Source: Lota lota (lineage: Eukaryota; Chordata; Actinopteri; Gadiformes; Lotidae). From it: DNA of 64,000 bases. Positions 1 to 15,305 of this stretch are shown here, in pieces; position 1 is the stretch's first letter, and each line of letters opens with the position of its first letter. Location: the NCBI GenBank assembly GCA_026745465.1, contig JACYXH010000091.1, forward strand, positions 3,017,501 through 3,081,500. Direction: 5' to 3'. The position numbers were made by a program, and so were the translations under genes. The notes under the pieces were generated by a model, which worked only from the letters and a program-made list of their open reading frames with translations, did no database searches and had not been told where the DNA came from.

Positions 1-99
1 GCAATACTATAGTAATAACAAAAACAATATTAATCTGAAAATGAGTTCCTGAATCATACTGTAATATTCTGCTGTCAGTCATGCTGTCAGTCCGTCAAA

Positions 100-1690
100 C
101 TCCTGAACCTCTCTTTGTTGGCCTTGAGTCTGCGGTAGTGCCTCCCAGACCTCAACAGAAAGAAAACACTGCAGTTTATGGTAAGAAGTTTATTTTACTA
201 TGCGCAGTTCTGTTCTCCTGCAGCGCCGATCGTAATTGTTCTCCAGGGATCTAAGATCATTGCCGGTGGTGCGCTGGGCAGCCTTGACCACTCTCTGTAA
301 GTTCCTCCGGTCCGGAGAAGAGCAGCTGCCCTATCAAGTGGTGATGTTTCCTGTGAGGACACGTTCAATAGCACAAGTGTAAAGGTTCTGCAGGACCTGT
401 CCTCAGTGGTCTGAGGAAGTAGAGGCAGCAGCGTGCCTCCCTCACCACATGTTTTGGCGTGAGTTGATCAGCATCAGGTAAACAGCATCAGGTAAAGCTA
501 TGTGGACACCGAGGTATTTTCAGGTGTCCATCCTCTCCACAGGAGCCCCATGGATGGTGAGAGATCTGCGAGGCTCGCAGCTGGTCGCACCTCCTGAAGT
601 CCATGATCTCCTGTGTCAACATTCAGGGAGAGGTTGTTCGTCTGGCACCATAGTGCCACCTCCACCTCTCCATGGTAAGCCCTCTAGTCGCCTACAGAGA
701 TCAGACCCACCACAGCTGTATCATCCACAAACTTGACTACATGATTGGTGGAGCCACACAGTCATATGTGTACAGGGAATACAGCAGTGGGCTCAGGACA
801 CAGCCTTGGGGGTCACCAGTGTTGAGGGTGATGGAGGAGGAGGTGATGCAGCCTATATTAACCACTTGAGGTCTGCCTTTGAGGAAATGAAGGACCCACT
901 GACACAGGGAGGGATGGAGGCCCAGTACAGTGAGTCTGGTTGTGATTCTGGCTGGCCTGATGGTGTCAAAGGCCGAGCTGTAGTCTATGATTCCTGCATA
1001 GTTGCTCTGCCTCGAAACCAGGTAGAAGATGGTGGTATGAAGGACATGAGAGATGGCGTCTGGAGTGGGTCAAGGCTGCTGGAGAGCATGGAGTTCATGT
1101 AGCTCTTCACCCATCCTTCAAAGCACCTCTATGGCTACTGATGTCAGGGCCACCGGGCGTTAGACTTTGAGGTTAGAGGGTCACATGACTTTAGTATAAG
1201 GACAATGGTGGACTTTTTATAACATGTGGGAATAATGGATAATGAGACGGAGAGGTTAAAAATAGCAGCAAAGATCCATGCTAGCTGGTCTGCACAGAAA
1301 AATGACATTGGGGATACACTCCAGTCCTGCCGCCTTCCTGACATTAATCCTCCTGAAGGATCTCCTCCCCTCATGCTCTGAGATCTTCAGGGGGCATTCC
1401 TCACATGCTCTGTCACCCATGAGCTGACGGCGGTAGCATCAAAACCAGCATAAAAGCATTTTAGCTCGTTGGCCAGGCAGATGACAGCATTCATTGTGGG
1501 GGCTTTCTGTTTGTGGTCTGTGATAGTCCTGATGGCTGACCTGATAGCTCTGGCATCAGACTGTTGAAGTTGAGTCTCCACCTTATCTCTGTACCTCCTC
1601 TTTGCCTCTTTGACCGGCAGCAACAACTGGTAGCATGTTGCTTTGTAGTCGTACATATCCCCGGACACAAACCCCGGTGTTGTAGGCTAC
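100..1690 (-). mobile_element. degenerate non-LTR retrotransposon (L2/CR1-like LINE), reverse transcriptase part
   Basis: Read on the minus strand, fragments in shifting frames match a fish LINE ORF2 in order. A linker contains AKRRYRDKVETQLQQSDARA (about 1610-1550). Then come CADQLAWIFAAIFNLSVS (about 1300-1245), NARWPVAL-type sequence near 1165-1146, GDPQGCVLSPLLYSLY (about 816-770), FVDDTAVVGLIS (catalytic box, 731 down to about 696) and RVVKAAQRTTGN-like C-terminal sequence near 290-230. Frameshifts and stops break it everywhere, so it is an old copy. The 3' end probably lies near 100-190; the 5' part (endonuclease) is missing, replaced by a CA repeat at 1700. The exact clade is uncertain. 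Confidence 0.8.
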
Positions 1691-1699
1691 AGTGCGCGT

Positions 1700-1706
1700 A
1701 CACACA

Positions 1707-1774
<68 letters not shown>
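1700..1774. repeat. (CA)n microsatellite
   Basis: About 37 CA units with one CATA interruption near the start, directly beyond the 5' break of the LINE fragment. Confidence 0.98.
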
Positions 1775-1775
<1 letters not shown>

Positions 1776-3013
1776 CAGCTACTCACATTCTACTGACCTA
1801 TTCTTTTCTGATGGGTAACTTTTACACTAAAATGCACATAGGGTTAAGAATTTACAGTAAAGTTGGCTGTTGATGTTTGTCCCACAACGATACTAGCCCT
1901 TCATAGCAGAGGTGTATTAGTAGGAGGGAACACAGCTGTATCTCAGCTTTACTAATTCTAAGAATTATTTCACAGTTGTGTTATTTAATTTTAACTCTGA
2001 ATAGTATATATTATTGGAGCGAACACAGGTGTATATCATTATGTTAATTGCAGAACCCTAATTAACTCAATGTGCTACACCGTTTTCACTCCTGTTATGC
2101 CTTTGATAAAGGCCTTTTCAAAGTCTGAGAATTAGTTCACAGTTGTTTTTATTTCATTTTAATTCTGAGTACTATCTATTATTGGACTCACATAATCCTA
2201 TCATATCTATATCCAATTATAGCTTGCTATCATGTGTGTTTTCCTATATTTCGTTGAAATGTTTTCCTATTTCTAAAATGATTGATTCTCTCTCTCCCTT
2301 TCTCTCTCTCTCTCTCTCCCTTTCTCCTTCTCTGTGTGTCCTGACATGAAAAGGGCTCTTGTGTTTTCATGCTGCCGTCTGCCACAGTGGTGTCAAGCCA
2401 ATAGAGAGAAACCATTAACGAATGCTGCATCACAATGCAAGAAAAGGTTTATGTTGTCACAGCACGGGGACAGAAAATGACTGTTCTTTCACTCTTCACC
2501 TGTCCCACTTTGGCATATGTCCCTTTTTATGTATAACAGTGACGGTGAGAATAAAAGTCTTCTACAGGATTTGTTTATTCAATTGTGTAGCGAGGACAGT
2601 TCTAAGCAATCACACTAGAAAAAAACTGGTCTGGGAGGATGTTTGATGATATATTTATTCACATTATTTTAAGTTATTGTGGCATTTCACGAGCTGTCAT
2701 TGGAGATAAACAAATTTCATTGAGACCTATAAGCCCCAACCGCTCCTTTGTATTGCCATATGTTTTTTAGTGTATGAATACAGCTATATAAAATCCAGGT
2801 TTTTTTCGAAAAAGAAAAAGCAGCAACGCCAACATTACAGCTTATAATGAGCCAAGCTATGGAATACTTCAAGACAGCATGAAATAGGTTTTTTATTCTC
2901 GAGCCGTCCATTCCCCTCTGTACAGGAAGTGACTGTGGAAATGGGTTGCCTTAACAACCTTGTAATGAGCTGAGGGGATGGCAATCGTACGGCACTGGTG
3001 CATGACAGTGAGC

Positions 3014-3014
<1 letters not shown>
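1776..3014. other. AT-rich intergenic sequence
   Basis: No gene was recognised. There is a short CT run at about 2289-2330. Two similar blocks, about 1960-2010 and 2130-2180 (CACAGTTGT, then TTTTAATTCTGA-like words and TATTATTGGA), suggest an old local duplication. Confidence 0.5.

Positions 3015-3053
<39 letters not shown>
3015..3053. repeat. (TA)n microsatellite
   Basis: A pure TA run of 39 bp. A second TA run of 28 bp lies at 3535-3562. The 480 bp between them show no gene. Confidence 0.97.
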
Positions 3054-3056
<3 letters not shown>

Positions 3057-3589
3057 CAAAAAATTCTACCACCTACATTTGAACTCCTATCAACCAAAAA
3101 TAACTGATTTATCTCCTCTTGGAAGGTAATAGAGTTTGCATAAAAATAAAAAGACAAAACTGCAATAATGTGCAAGTCTAACAAATCTTTATTTTGTTCG
3201 ATTTTGAGTAATATTGTGCTTTGTTTAAAATTGATTTTCGGTGCAAGTATGCCATCCCTTAATATGGCAGCTGCATTAAAGCCTTTGTTGTGTTGCACAT
3301 GAGCTCAGAGGCCTGGTACCAAAGCACATCCAGGGCTTCTGTAATGCAAGGGGAATTGTGAATTCCTTCTGTCATCCTTAGCATGTCGAGTGCCTGTCAG
3401 TCCTGCTTAGTTCTGCTTAGTTTTGGATTTCAGCTCACGAGTTGGTTAGAGAGTTGCCATGGTAACCTACCAATGCATTTGATACTTTCCAATAAAAACA
3501 TACTGTGTACTGTATGGCTGCTGACTGTGACTAGTATATATATATATATATATATATATATAGCATACTAAATACCTAAACAAATCTCT

Positions 3590-4035
3590 GGAGATATGGA
3601 GGTGGGTAGGGGGGAGATATGGAGGTGGGTAGGGGGAGGTAAGGAGTTGGGTAGGGGGGAGGAATCGAGATGGGTAGGGGGGAGGTATGGAGGTGAGTAG
3701 GGGGAGGTAAGGAGTTGGGTAGGGGGAGGTATGGAGGTACATAGGGGGGGGGAATTGAGGTGGGTTGAGGGAGGTATGGAGATGGGTAGGGGGGAGGTAT
3801 GGAGATGGGTAGGGGGGAGGAATGGAGATGGGTAGGGGGTAGAAATGGAGGTGAGTGGGGGGGTAAGGAGATGAGTAAGGGTAGGTATAGAGGTACATGG
3901 GGGGAGGAATGAAGGTGTGTAGAGGGGAGGTATGGAGATGGGTAGAGGGGAGGAATGGAGGTGAGTAAGGGGGATTTATGAAGGTGGGTAGGGGGGAGGT
4001 GTGGAGGTGCGTAGGGGGAGGTTGGTTGGTGGGGA
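3590..4035. repeat. G-rich minisatellite, about 24-bp unit
   Basis: Around eighteen diverged units on the theme GGTGGGTAGGGGGGAGGTA plus TGGA. On the minus strand the repeat stays open as PPYPSPYLPPTHLHTS-like text, but this is a translation of the repeat, not a gene: all frames vary with unit indels and no homology is seen. The dense G runs could form G-quadruplexes on the plus strand. Confidence 0.95.
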
Positions 4036-4116
4036 CGGAGGGATCTGGCTGATTTTGCACACAGATGCCCACGCAGCACAAGGACACCTGCTCTACTCTT
4101 GATTGCATATCTGCAG

Positions 4117-4285
4117 CCCACACACACACACACACACCCACACACATACACACACACACAAACTCACACAGACACACACATACGCAAACACACACACACA
4201 CACACACATACACACACACACACACACACACTTATACACACATATACACACATATACACACACACACATACACACAAACACACAC
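4117..4285. repeat. imperfect (CA)n microsatellite
   Basis: About 170 bp of CA with scattered CATA, CAAA and CAGA variants. It lies 80 bp past the G-rich minisatellite. Confidence 0.95.
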
Positions 4286-4546
4286 TGCTGTATAGAGTGG
4301 GTGTACAATGCTGAGGCCAAACAAAATGCCCCATAATTGGAGTTTTGCGGTGGGTCGATCATCTCCTCATTAATATATCTCCTGTCTTTAATACAAATCA
4401 TGTATTAAGGAGATGTATTATGGAGGGGCATTCTTGTACCCATTTTCCTGCACAGCCACAACTCCGCACCCCAACCCCCCGCGCTCCACATTTCTTTCAT
4501 GATTGAGTCTAATCATTCTGCATTCACTTTCCTGCGTCAGTTTACA

Positions 4547-4566
4547 CCCCCCCCCCCCCCCCCCCC
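4547..4566. repeat. poly-C run
   Basis: Twenty C in a row, followed by a short CA run. Confidence 0.95.
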
Positions 4567-4663
4567 AACACACACACACATACTCGCAGCTCCACCTGGA
4601 GAGAACCTTTTTCGCTTTTGATCCGAACAACTCCACTTCAGTCGTACACGATAATGTACCCAG

Positions 4664-4692
4664 CATGTGTGTGTGTGTGTGTGTGTGTGGGT

Positions 4693-4723
<31 letters not shown>
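4664..4723. repeat. (TG)n followed by poly-G run
   Basis: A TG run followed by about 31 consecutive G (4693-4723). Such runs are hard to sequence and their length may be unreliable. Confidence 0.95.
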
Positions 4724-4725
<2 letters not shown>

Positions 4726-5619
4726 GTCCTAATTAGGGGAGGCTCATGTGCTCATGAATTTAGACACTGCCAAACAAGCCCCGACCTTGTTGTGTCACAT
4801 GATGACGACTGACAGAATACGACTAAAAAGAAAGAAAACAACATAGAAAAAACGAATTGTCTGTTTCGGAGAAAGAAAACATAGTCATTTCAGCTAGCTA
4901 CATTTCAGTTGATTTTAATTTTTTAGTTCTTTGCTGCCACTCGGCAGTCTTGAGATGGTTGCTGAGACTTAAAGCAAAGATTGAACAGCCGTGGGAAGGG
5001 CGGGTGGGGGGGGGGGGGGGCTTGGAATGCTTTCTATGCTGGCAACATGAAGGCAATGAGAGGAGGCATCGCCCGGGGGCTACAGCAGCAGCAGCTGTAG
5101 CCCTGGCTGTGGTGGGGGGTACATATGCATGCAGGGTCTGTGTTAGTGTGACACAGAGAAGCACACCGCTTCGGGGGAAGGAAGGAGACAGAAGGTGAGA
5201 AGGCTGAGGAGGTGTTCTGTGTTACTTTGCACATTTTTATTTATTTGTTGATATTCTTTGGTCATTTAGGGGAGACAATTGGATCCACAGCGACTTTTAG
5301 TGAATACTGATACAGAGACGTGTTCCTTATGGACCAAGGAGGCGTGTCCCATCCTGCTTGACGATGAGAGGGCGACTGGGGACAATTTGAACCTAGAACC
5401 TTTTTTTGGCCAAGATGGATATGGATTGAAATACAATGTGTGTGTGTGTGAGGGGGGTTGACATTTGTATGTATGTGCTCTATTCAGAGTTGTTTTTATT
5501 GTGTGAGCGTATTGAGGTTGGTGGCGGGACCTGTTCAGGAGCAGCCACCATGGCCTCACCTCATCAATACTGGATGAGAGGAGTGTGTGTGGGAGCAGTC
5601 AGTCTGTGCCTCGGCATAC
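4724..5619. other. intergenic, no gene recognised
   Basis: It contains a 12-base poly-G near 5007-5020, a short GCAGCAGCAGC run at 5084-5095 and otherwise unremarkable sequence. An ATG in a good context (CCACCATGG, 5546-5554) opens only a short frame that runs into the CT repeat; I do not call it a gene. Confidence 0.5.
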
Positions 5620-8796
<3,177 letters not shown>

Positions 8797-8903
8797 ATTC
8801 TCACAGAGCATTTCACTCACTAATAGCTGACGGATGGCCATGCCATTTCTAAGAAATTACACTAAAATAATAGCTCCTAAATCTTACCTACTGCACCTTT
8901 AAA
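8797..8903 (-). repeat. partial copy of a short interspersed repeat (GGTGCTGTAGGTAA-ended family)
   Basis: The reverse complement begins GGTGCAGTAGGTAAGAT and continues with AATTTCTTAGAAATGGCATG, a TCCGTCAGCTA word and GAGTGAAATGCTCTGTGAG. It matches the start of the copies at 17298 and 57057. Confidence 0.8.
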
Positions 8904-8970
8904 TGTAATTCATTATAATTAATACACATGTGACCCGTGCATACATGTACATGTACACATACACAATCAC

Positions 8971-9003
<33 letters not shown>

Positions 9004-11355
9004 AACACACACGCAATCAGCTATTCGATGAGTGCTTTATAATATATAGCAAGGCTTGTGAAATTTCATATTTATTTATATATAAAAGGCTTCTGAATGC
9101 TCTAATCATTACTCTAGGTGACCTCATGTATGTGTCTCATAAGCCCTCTCACTGAAGGAAAAGAAGAATATGACTCCGTCGCCCACAGACAACAACACTT
9201 TACATCTAAGGCTACTATAACACATTAACATTCCTGGCAGATGGCGAGGGAGATCTCACTCAAACACAACATGTCAAAGGGGTCCCAATGGGTTGTTCAC
9301 AGTGTCCGTGATGGTTTATCAATACGGTACGTGGATCTTAATCTGTTTAACTCCAGCTCTCTGGGGCATCCCGGGGCCATTCCACATCAACCTTTTACCA
9401 AGTGGCATCAAATGAGCGAACGACTTGTGCCGCTCTGCAAAATTGTCTTTAGGTTCCCCATGGAAATTACTTCAACGGCAGTGTCTTTCCTCGATGTGAC
9501 TGTTTTAATGGCCTTTAAATGAAGCCTTTAAAAAGAAAGAAAAAAAAAACCCTTAAATCGTGTAATTACCTCTAAAACTTTAATGTTAGGACAATGAGTC
9601 ATTCCGGAGAGCGGGAGCTGGGCTTAGCAGAGGCTGCGCACGGCGCGCACCCCGCAGAATGAAAGCATTAGCAAAGCTAGCAGCTAAGCATGCACTGAGA
9701 GGCCATAGATTACCATATTTCATAGTGGAATTTTAACGGTCGGTACTTTAAATGACGAATAAGTACACAGAAAAAAATTGAACAACAGTAATGGGTTTAG
9801 CATATGAAGTATCCCTTTAAAGCGGTGATATATTGTGTCAAGTAAAAAAAACTCCTGACACGTTGCCATTCAAATGAAATGCCAATGTGCTTTTGCTTTT
9901 ATTCTTTTAAAACAAGAAAAGTAGAGATGTGTAGATCGTCTGCACTCATTCCAGCAATGGAAAAGGAACAGTGCTACAGTAGGCAACATAAAAAGGGAGG
10001 GAGCAAGAAAAAGGTTTTGAACGGAATGCAATGCACTCCATCAAACTCATGAAATGTTTCCTGTGGGTTCGATCCCTACTGTTCATTGGGTGAGGATGCC
10101 AGAGGTTAGCAAGAGGTGAGTGCATCTCTATCTGATGAACTCTCTCCCTGTTGGCTTTGATCACTATCAGGTGCAGGCAGTCCCTCCTGGATAACACACC
10201 TTGCACACGGCCCCCCCTCAATTTATCACAGCCCCTGCGATGTCTTGGAGAGAAGCACCTTTGTAAGTGCCATCTTTCATAAGCGTTATTCTCTGGCCCC
10301 CCCTCCCGCTCGCTGAGCCGTCACAGTCTGCTAGCGCGGCAAGCCAGCGTTCACATGGTAATTCACTTAAGGCCTTGTGTTTATCCACAAAATGAATACA
10401 TGGAACCATCCAAGTCAACATATGTCACCAATAAAATGTCTCCGTAAAGGCACTTGGTCATGTTCTATAGAAAGGAAAATGACTGTAATGCTTTCCTCTA
10501 TTTTTCAACTACCATCAACATTATTCTTTAAATGTTTCTAGTCACCAAAGTAGCCGCAATCTCGTTGCCAGGACAGACGATTAGCTTTCGCTAATGACTA
10601 CATTGGAGTTTAAACCAGAGAGCTACATTACTTTTATACAGTCTAATGTAAAACACATTTATATACATAGAGAACTGGTGATATGTGTCTTTTACAAAAT
10701 AACAAAGCTCTTTATACAGTCAGACATATAGTCCCAAAAAAGATCACTGCAGCTTATGCAAGATTCAATTAAATAGTATTCAGAGCAAGAAGTTCCGCTC
10801 CTACAGTCAGCTCAGCTGTAATTTGCCAACAAAAAATATCTTCTGCTGGCATTTAAAACAAAATCCAAGCATCAATGGACTTATATGGCCATATTTTCTG
10901 AACGCACAATTATGTTTAATTAATGAGGATTACCAAACAATCAAACAGAGACTTAAAGGAAATTGAAAGGCTGATACATTGTTGAATCTCAGGTTGACTT
11001 GCATTGATTGTACTCTATTGATCTCATACATACTTTATGAAATACTTGTGTGCTGTTTATTTATCTATGGTTCTCATGATATTCATCATTTCTGTATATC
11101 ATCTTATCATCTTTTTAAATGCTCAAATCCAGTGTATGAGCACGAGAACATTGCAATTATTACTGTTAATGTATGACTTCCACATTATTCCTACATTATT
11201 TTAGTTGTAAAACACAGGTTTATCGCAGCTCCAATCTCTCTTCCTGCTACCTTTGAGGCAAACATGAAAATGCATATTTTAGCGTAAGAGTTAGTAAGAC
11301 TGCTGTGCAGAGGAAAATAGGTAGAGTGAAACAGTAACGGAGACAGTAATGGAGA
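8904..11355. other. intergenic, no gene recognised
   Basis: Unique sequence with a CA repeat at 8966-9012 and a short poly-A near 9540-9549. The part 9240-9520 is less AT-rich than its surroundings, but no protein match was recognised. Confidence 0.5.
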
Positions 11356-11357
11356 AA

Positions 11358-11386
11358 GGGAGAGAGAGAGAGAGAGAGATAGAGAG

Positions 11387-11444
<58 letters not shown>

Positions 11445-11450
11445 CGAGAG
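11358..11450. repeat. (GA)n microsatellite
   Basis: About 90 bp of GA with GATA, GCAA and GAGC interruptions. A CA repeat follows at 11580-11607. Confidence 0.96.
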
Positions 11451-11581
11451 CGAGTCACAGAGAGAGTAAGGGAGATCATTAGCTCATTGATTTCATCCAG
11501 AACTGGATGTCATTGCATCTCTTGATTATGATACATTGATGTATGTTTCATACTCTGCTGATCTCTCTTGAATTGCACAGA

Positions 11582-11613
<32 letters not shown>

Positions 11614-12269
11614 AACACATTGCACGCACACAGACACACACACGCACACACAAACACCACATACATTCACCTACACACAAAATGTATCAATGTATGTATT
11701 TGTAGTGGTGAAGGTGCACAGTATTACTATAGAATATTAAAAGCTAAATCTATTTAGGTTAATTGAAGGTGTGGAGAGATTAATTTGTTCAGCTAAATCT
11801 CTCCTTAAGCACGGATCACAGAGTTAATTCGTAAGCAGATATTATAGTGCATCATGTGAGGCTTGAATGATACATTCAAAGTGTCAGAGTGAGAAATATG
11901 CACAGGCACAAACAGGCTTCTTCAAGTTGGAAAATATGTTTGTGTGGTTATTGATTACTTTATATTTTTCCAAATATACATTCACAATGTCCCATATCTG
12001 ATGATGTTATTTCCAACTGACTGGTTCCTTACAATGTATCTATTTAATGTAGCTCAATCTGACCTCATACTTCCTTGCCCTTTCGATTGTCACGGAACCT
12101 GATTCAATCATTTACCTAATTTGAATACAGCATTATGTTCATCTGCATGTGTATGTGGATGTGTTTAGAAGCTCATTATATAAACACTGAACTATGCTAT
12201 TCTTAACGTGACGGAATCCGATAAAGTGAGAGAAGGAGGAAGAGAAATATAATTAATGATGCTAGCTCT

Positions 12270-13120
12270 GTATGGAAAGGCAGTTAAGTTAATATTAAAT
12301 AAATACTTAAATAGATAAATATGCCTATGAAATGAATCAATTTAACTATGAAATAAATCCTGAAATAAATAAATATATATAAATATATAAATGAGTCAAT
12401 ATAGTTTAATAAATAAATAAATACATCAATATATTTCAGGGGACATTCATCTCATAGTTCTACATTTATTTGTTTCAGGGGTATTTTATTTTATAATTCC
12501 ACATTTATTTCAGGGGACTTTTATTTCATAATGCCACATATTTTTTCATAATGTCACATTTATTTCACAGCTCTTTTTATTTCCATCTATTATATTGGAA
12601 TGAGTGGGGCGTGGTTATCTCAGACCAACAGCACCAGAACAGCACTAATTGCTTGCCCACACTCCAGTATAGTAGTTGTAATGCACCTGGTCCTAAACAC
12701 TATGCGACAAATGCCAATAAAGAGTCTGCCAACTCTGGGAGAGGGTGGGATCAGGGCTGAAGTCATTATTGCTGTGTGATATAGGGGGTCTCAAGAGATC
12801 CAATTGTGCCAACCCTCATAGAATCTGAAGATTTTTTCAAACCGATTTGATAATATTCAGTGCTGTTCTGGTGCTGTTGCTCTAGTCTGAATCTGTGAGA
12901 TAACCATGCCACACTCATTTGAATATAACAGATGGAAGTAAAAAGAGCTGGGAAATAAATGTGGCATTATTATTTTTGTATATATTTTTTCATTTATTTT
13001 TATTTTTATTGCTTCATTATTTGTTTCAGTATTTATTTTCATAGACATATTTATACATTTCATAGGCATATTTATGTATGTATTTATTTATTTAATATCG
13101 ACTTAAATGGCATTGCATAG
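12270..13120. mobile_element. fold-back (long inverted repeat) element, about 0.85 kb
   Basis: The left arm (about 12270-12648) and right arm (about 12856-13120) are reverse complements with indels. CAACAGCACCAGAACAGCAC at 12627-12646 matches the complement of GTGCTGTTCTGGTGCTGTTG in the right arm, and AATATGCCTATGAAATG occurs in both orientations nearer the outer ends. The outer part is made of AATAAATAAATA-like runs. The loop is about 205 bp. It looks like a non-autonomous DNA transposon with long terminal inverted repeats; no target duplication is clear. Confidence 0.85.
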
Positions 13121-15195
13121 TACTGGGGTCCAGTACTATATCTAATGACATGACCTGCGCTTCGTATAATTGTGAAGGGCCATTTCCTCATGCTTAAAAA
13201 TCATAATCTCATATCTTTAACGTTGCAGGTTTAAAAAAAAAAATCTTAAATATCCAAACAAAACGACAATACAATAAACAACACATAGCAATCGGAGAAC
13301 AACTCATTCTCATTCATAAGCAATGGAGTCTCAGTGTATGACACACGCATTGCTGCAGTTGAAAGTGTTGTAAAGGCTGCGTGACATTCTGCTGCAGAGG
13401 CACACCCTGCTAGCATGGAACGTTGGTCCTCTTCTAGTTGTAGGATTTTACTATCTCGGATAAAGATAAGATAAATACAATAATACATTGCGATTATTTA
13501 CAAGAAATGCGGGTGTCATAGCAGAAAGTACAGGATAGTTGAACTAAGAAGAGAATAAAACCACAAAAGATTTTCACAAACATGTCTATATCCGATATAG
13601 AGCTGCAATAACAGCCACATTATATATCTGTGTGTAAGATAAAACGAACACCTTCTTAACAACTTGCTTAATTTATATTGGCATATACTATAATAAAAAA
13701 AAAAAAATTACAACAATACGTTCCCTATATGTGGTGGATCTAAAGGTGTGTTACTTCATTACACACTCCAAGAGTGTGACATTCTAACAATGAACATACT
13801 TTGCTGCTTTTGTCCTCTGAAGTCAGAATATTGGAATGGTTTATTACAAAATCTTTCTAAAATCACAGTTGTTTTTCAGGACACTCTTGTGTTCCTCATG
13901 TTCCATAAGATAAATGACTAGCTGATCTCTGTATTAGTATTAATTGAAATTGAAATTTATTTTGAAATATGCTTGAAAACAGTTGTATTTTTGTTCACAT
14001 CATTGCATCCCTATTGTAATGAAAAATGCAGTTTTCCAAATGCAATTCTCTTTATCTGGTAGTACATGCACAATTGACCTCAAGGAAATTTGTATTAACA
14101 GTAAAAAAGCTGACAGATCCAATTTTAGAGCTGTGTAATGTTAAATTAATCAAACACCATTATATTTTTTACCTAACAACTCATTGATAATATGACACAT
14201 ATAGCCATTAGCGTTCCATCTTTTCACAATGAAAGAAAAAAGAAAAAGAAACAACCATTAGTAATGTTTATGGAAACAATACATAGATGTTATATGTAAA
14301 CAGACATACAATGATATTGGATCTGATATTTACTAAAATAATGTTTGAAAACATTGAGTTTGTGGATTTTCCATTGGCACTTTTAAGTATTTCTTGACAA
14401 TTTTAGTTTAGATGTATCACTCACACAAGATACAAAGTAATTAAACAAAATCTATCCACAAAGAACAAGTCCATACTTTGATTCTACCCACGTCTCTCCT
14501 ACACCCGGTTGAATTTGTAAATCTGATTCAGCAGCACTTAAATAAATTGTTGTTCCAATATTGATTGTTTGATGGTTTTCAGCCTTGCAGGTAAGTCATT
14601 TTGGACAAACGAGTCTTCTAAACGAATAAAATGTAAATGTCAGGTGGATATAATAACTAAGCAGACAAGCGCATTCATCATATTCAGCATTAAGTCCCTG
14701 TATTCTAGTCCAGTCACAGCTCAATTTAATTAAGGGCATGCTTGCAGTTATGACACATAAATATCAGCATACACCTTTTAAATCTGTTCACGCGTCTTGA
14801 TTATTCATTTAGATTTTCGGGTTAATTTGGTAACAATGTAAAGAGATGTGAATAAATGGGGATAAGCTTGCCTGTCTCCTTTACAAACCTGATGATATTA
14901 TCCAAGAATATTTGTGCAACTACCAGTTTAATTTAACAGGGTTTAAGAGACTGGATTATTAGTAGTATTGGTAGATTATGTAATGAATAACCATTTGCTG
15001 AACTGTGACCACAAATGGAAGTGTCTTGAATGGTGATTTAAAAGGGACATTTTCTATGCTGTGCACTTTCAAAGCCTAGACATATGTCTAGACTGAACAC
15101 CGGTACCACACAAACGCACAAACACACGCATGTACACAGACACAGCTATTGCACGTGACTCAAACACACACAAACAATGCTTTTACATGTGACAT
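13121..15195. other. AT-rich intergenic, no gene recognised
   Basis: Unique AT-rich sequence without long repeats apart from short poly-A runs. Confidence 0.5.
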
Positions 15196-15208
15196 AGCTA
15201 TTGCTTGT

Positions 15209-15210
<2 letters not shown>

Positions 15211-15302
<92 letters not shown>
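15211..15302. repeat. (CA)n microsatellite
   Basis: About 46 units with a single CAAA interruption near 15258. Confidence 0.97.

Positions 15303-15305
<3 letters not shown>

Noticed and set aside
3467..4231. Long minus-strand open frame rich in PPTHLHTS and PYLP repeats
   Set aside because: It is the translation of the G-rich minisatellite and flanking CA repeat; no start context, splice evidence or protein match, and neighbouring frames are open as well.
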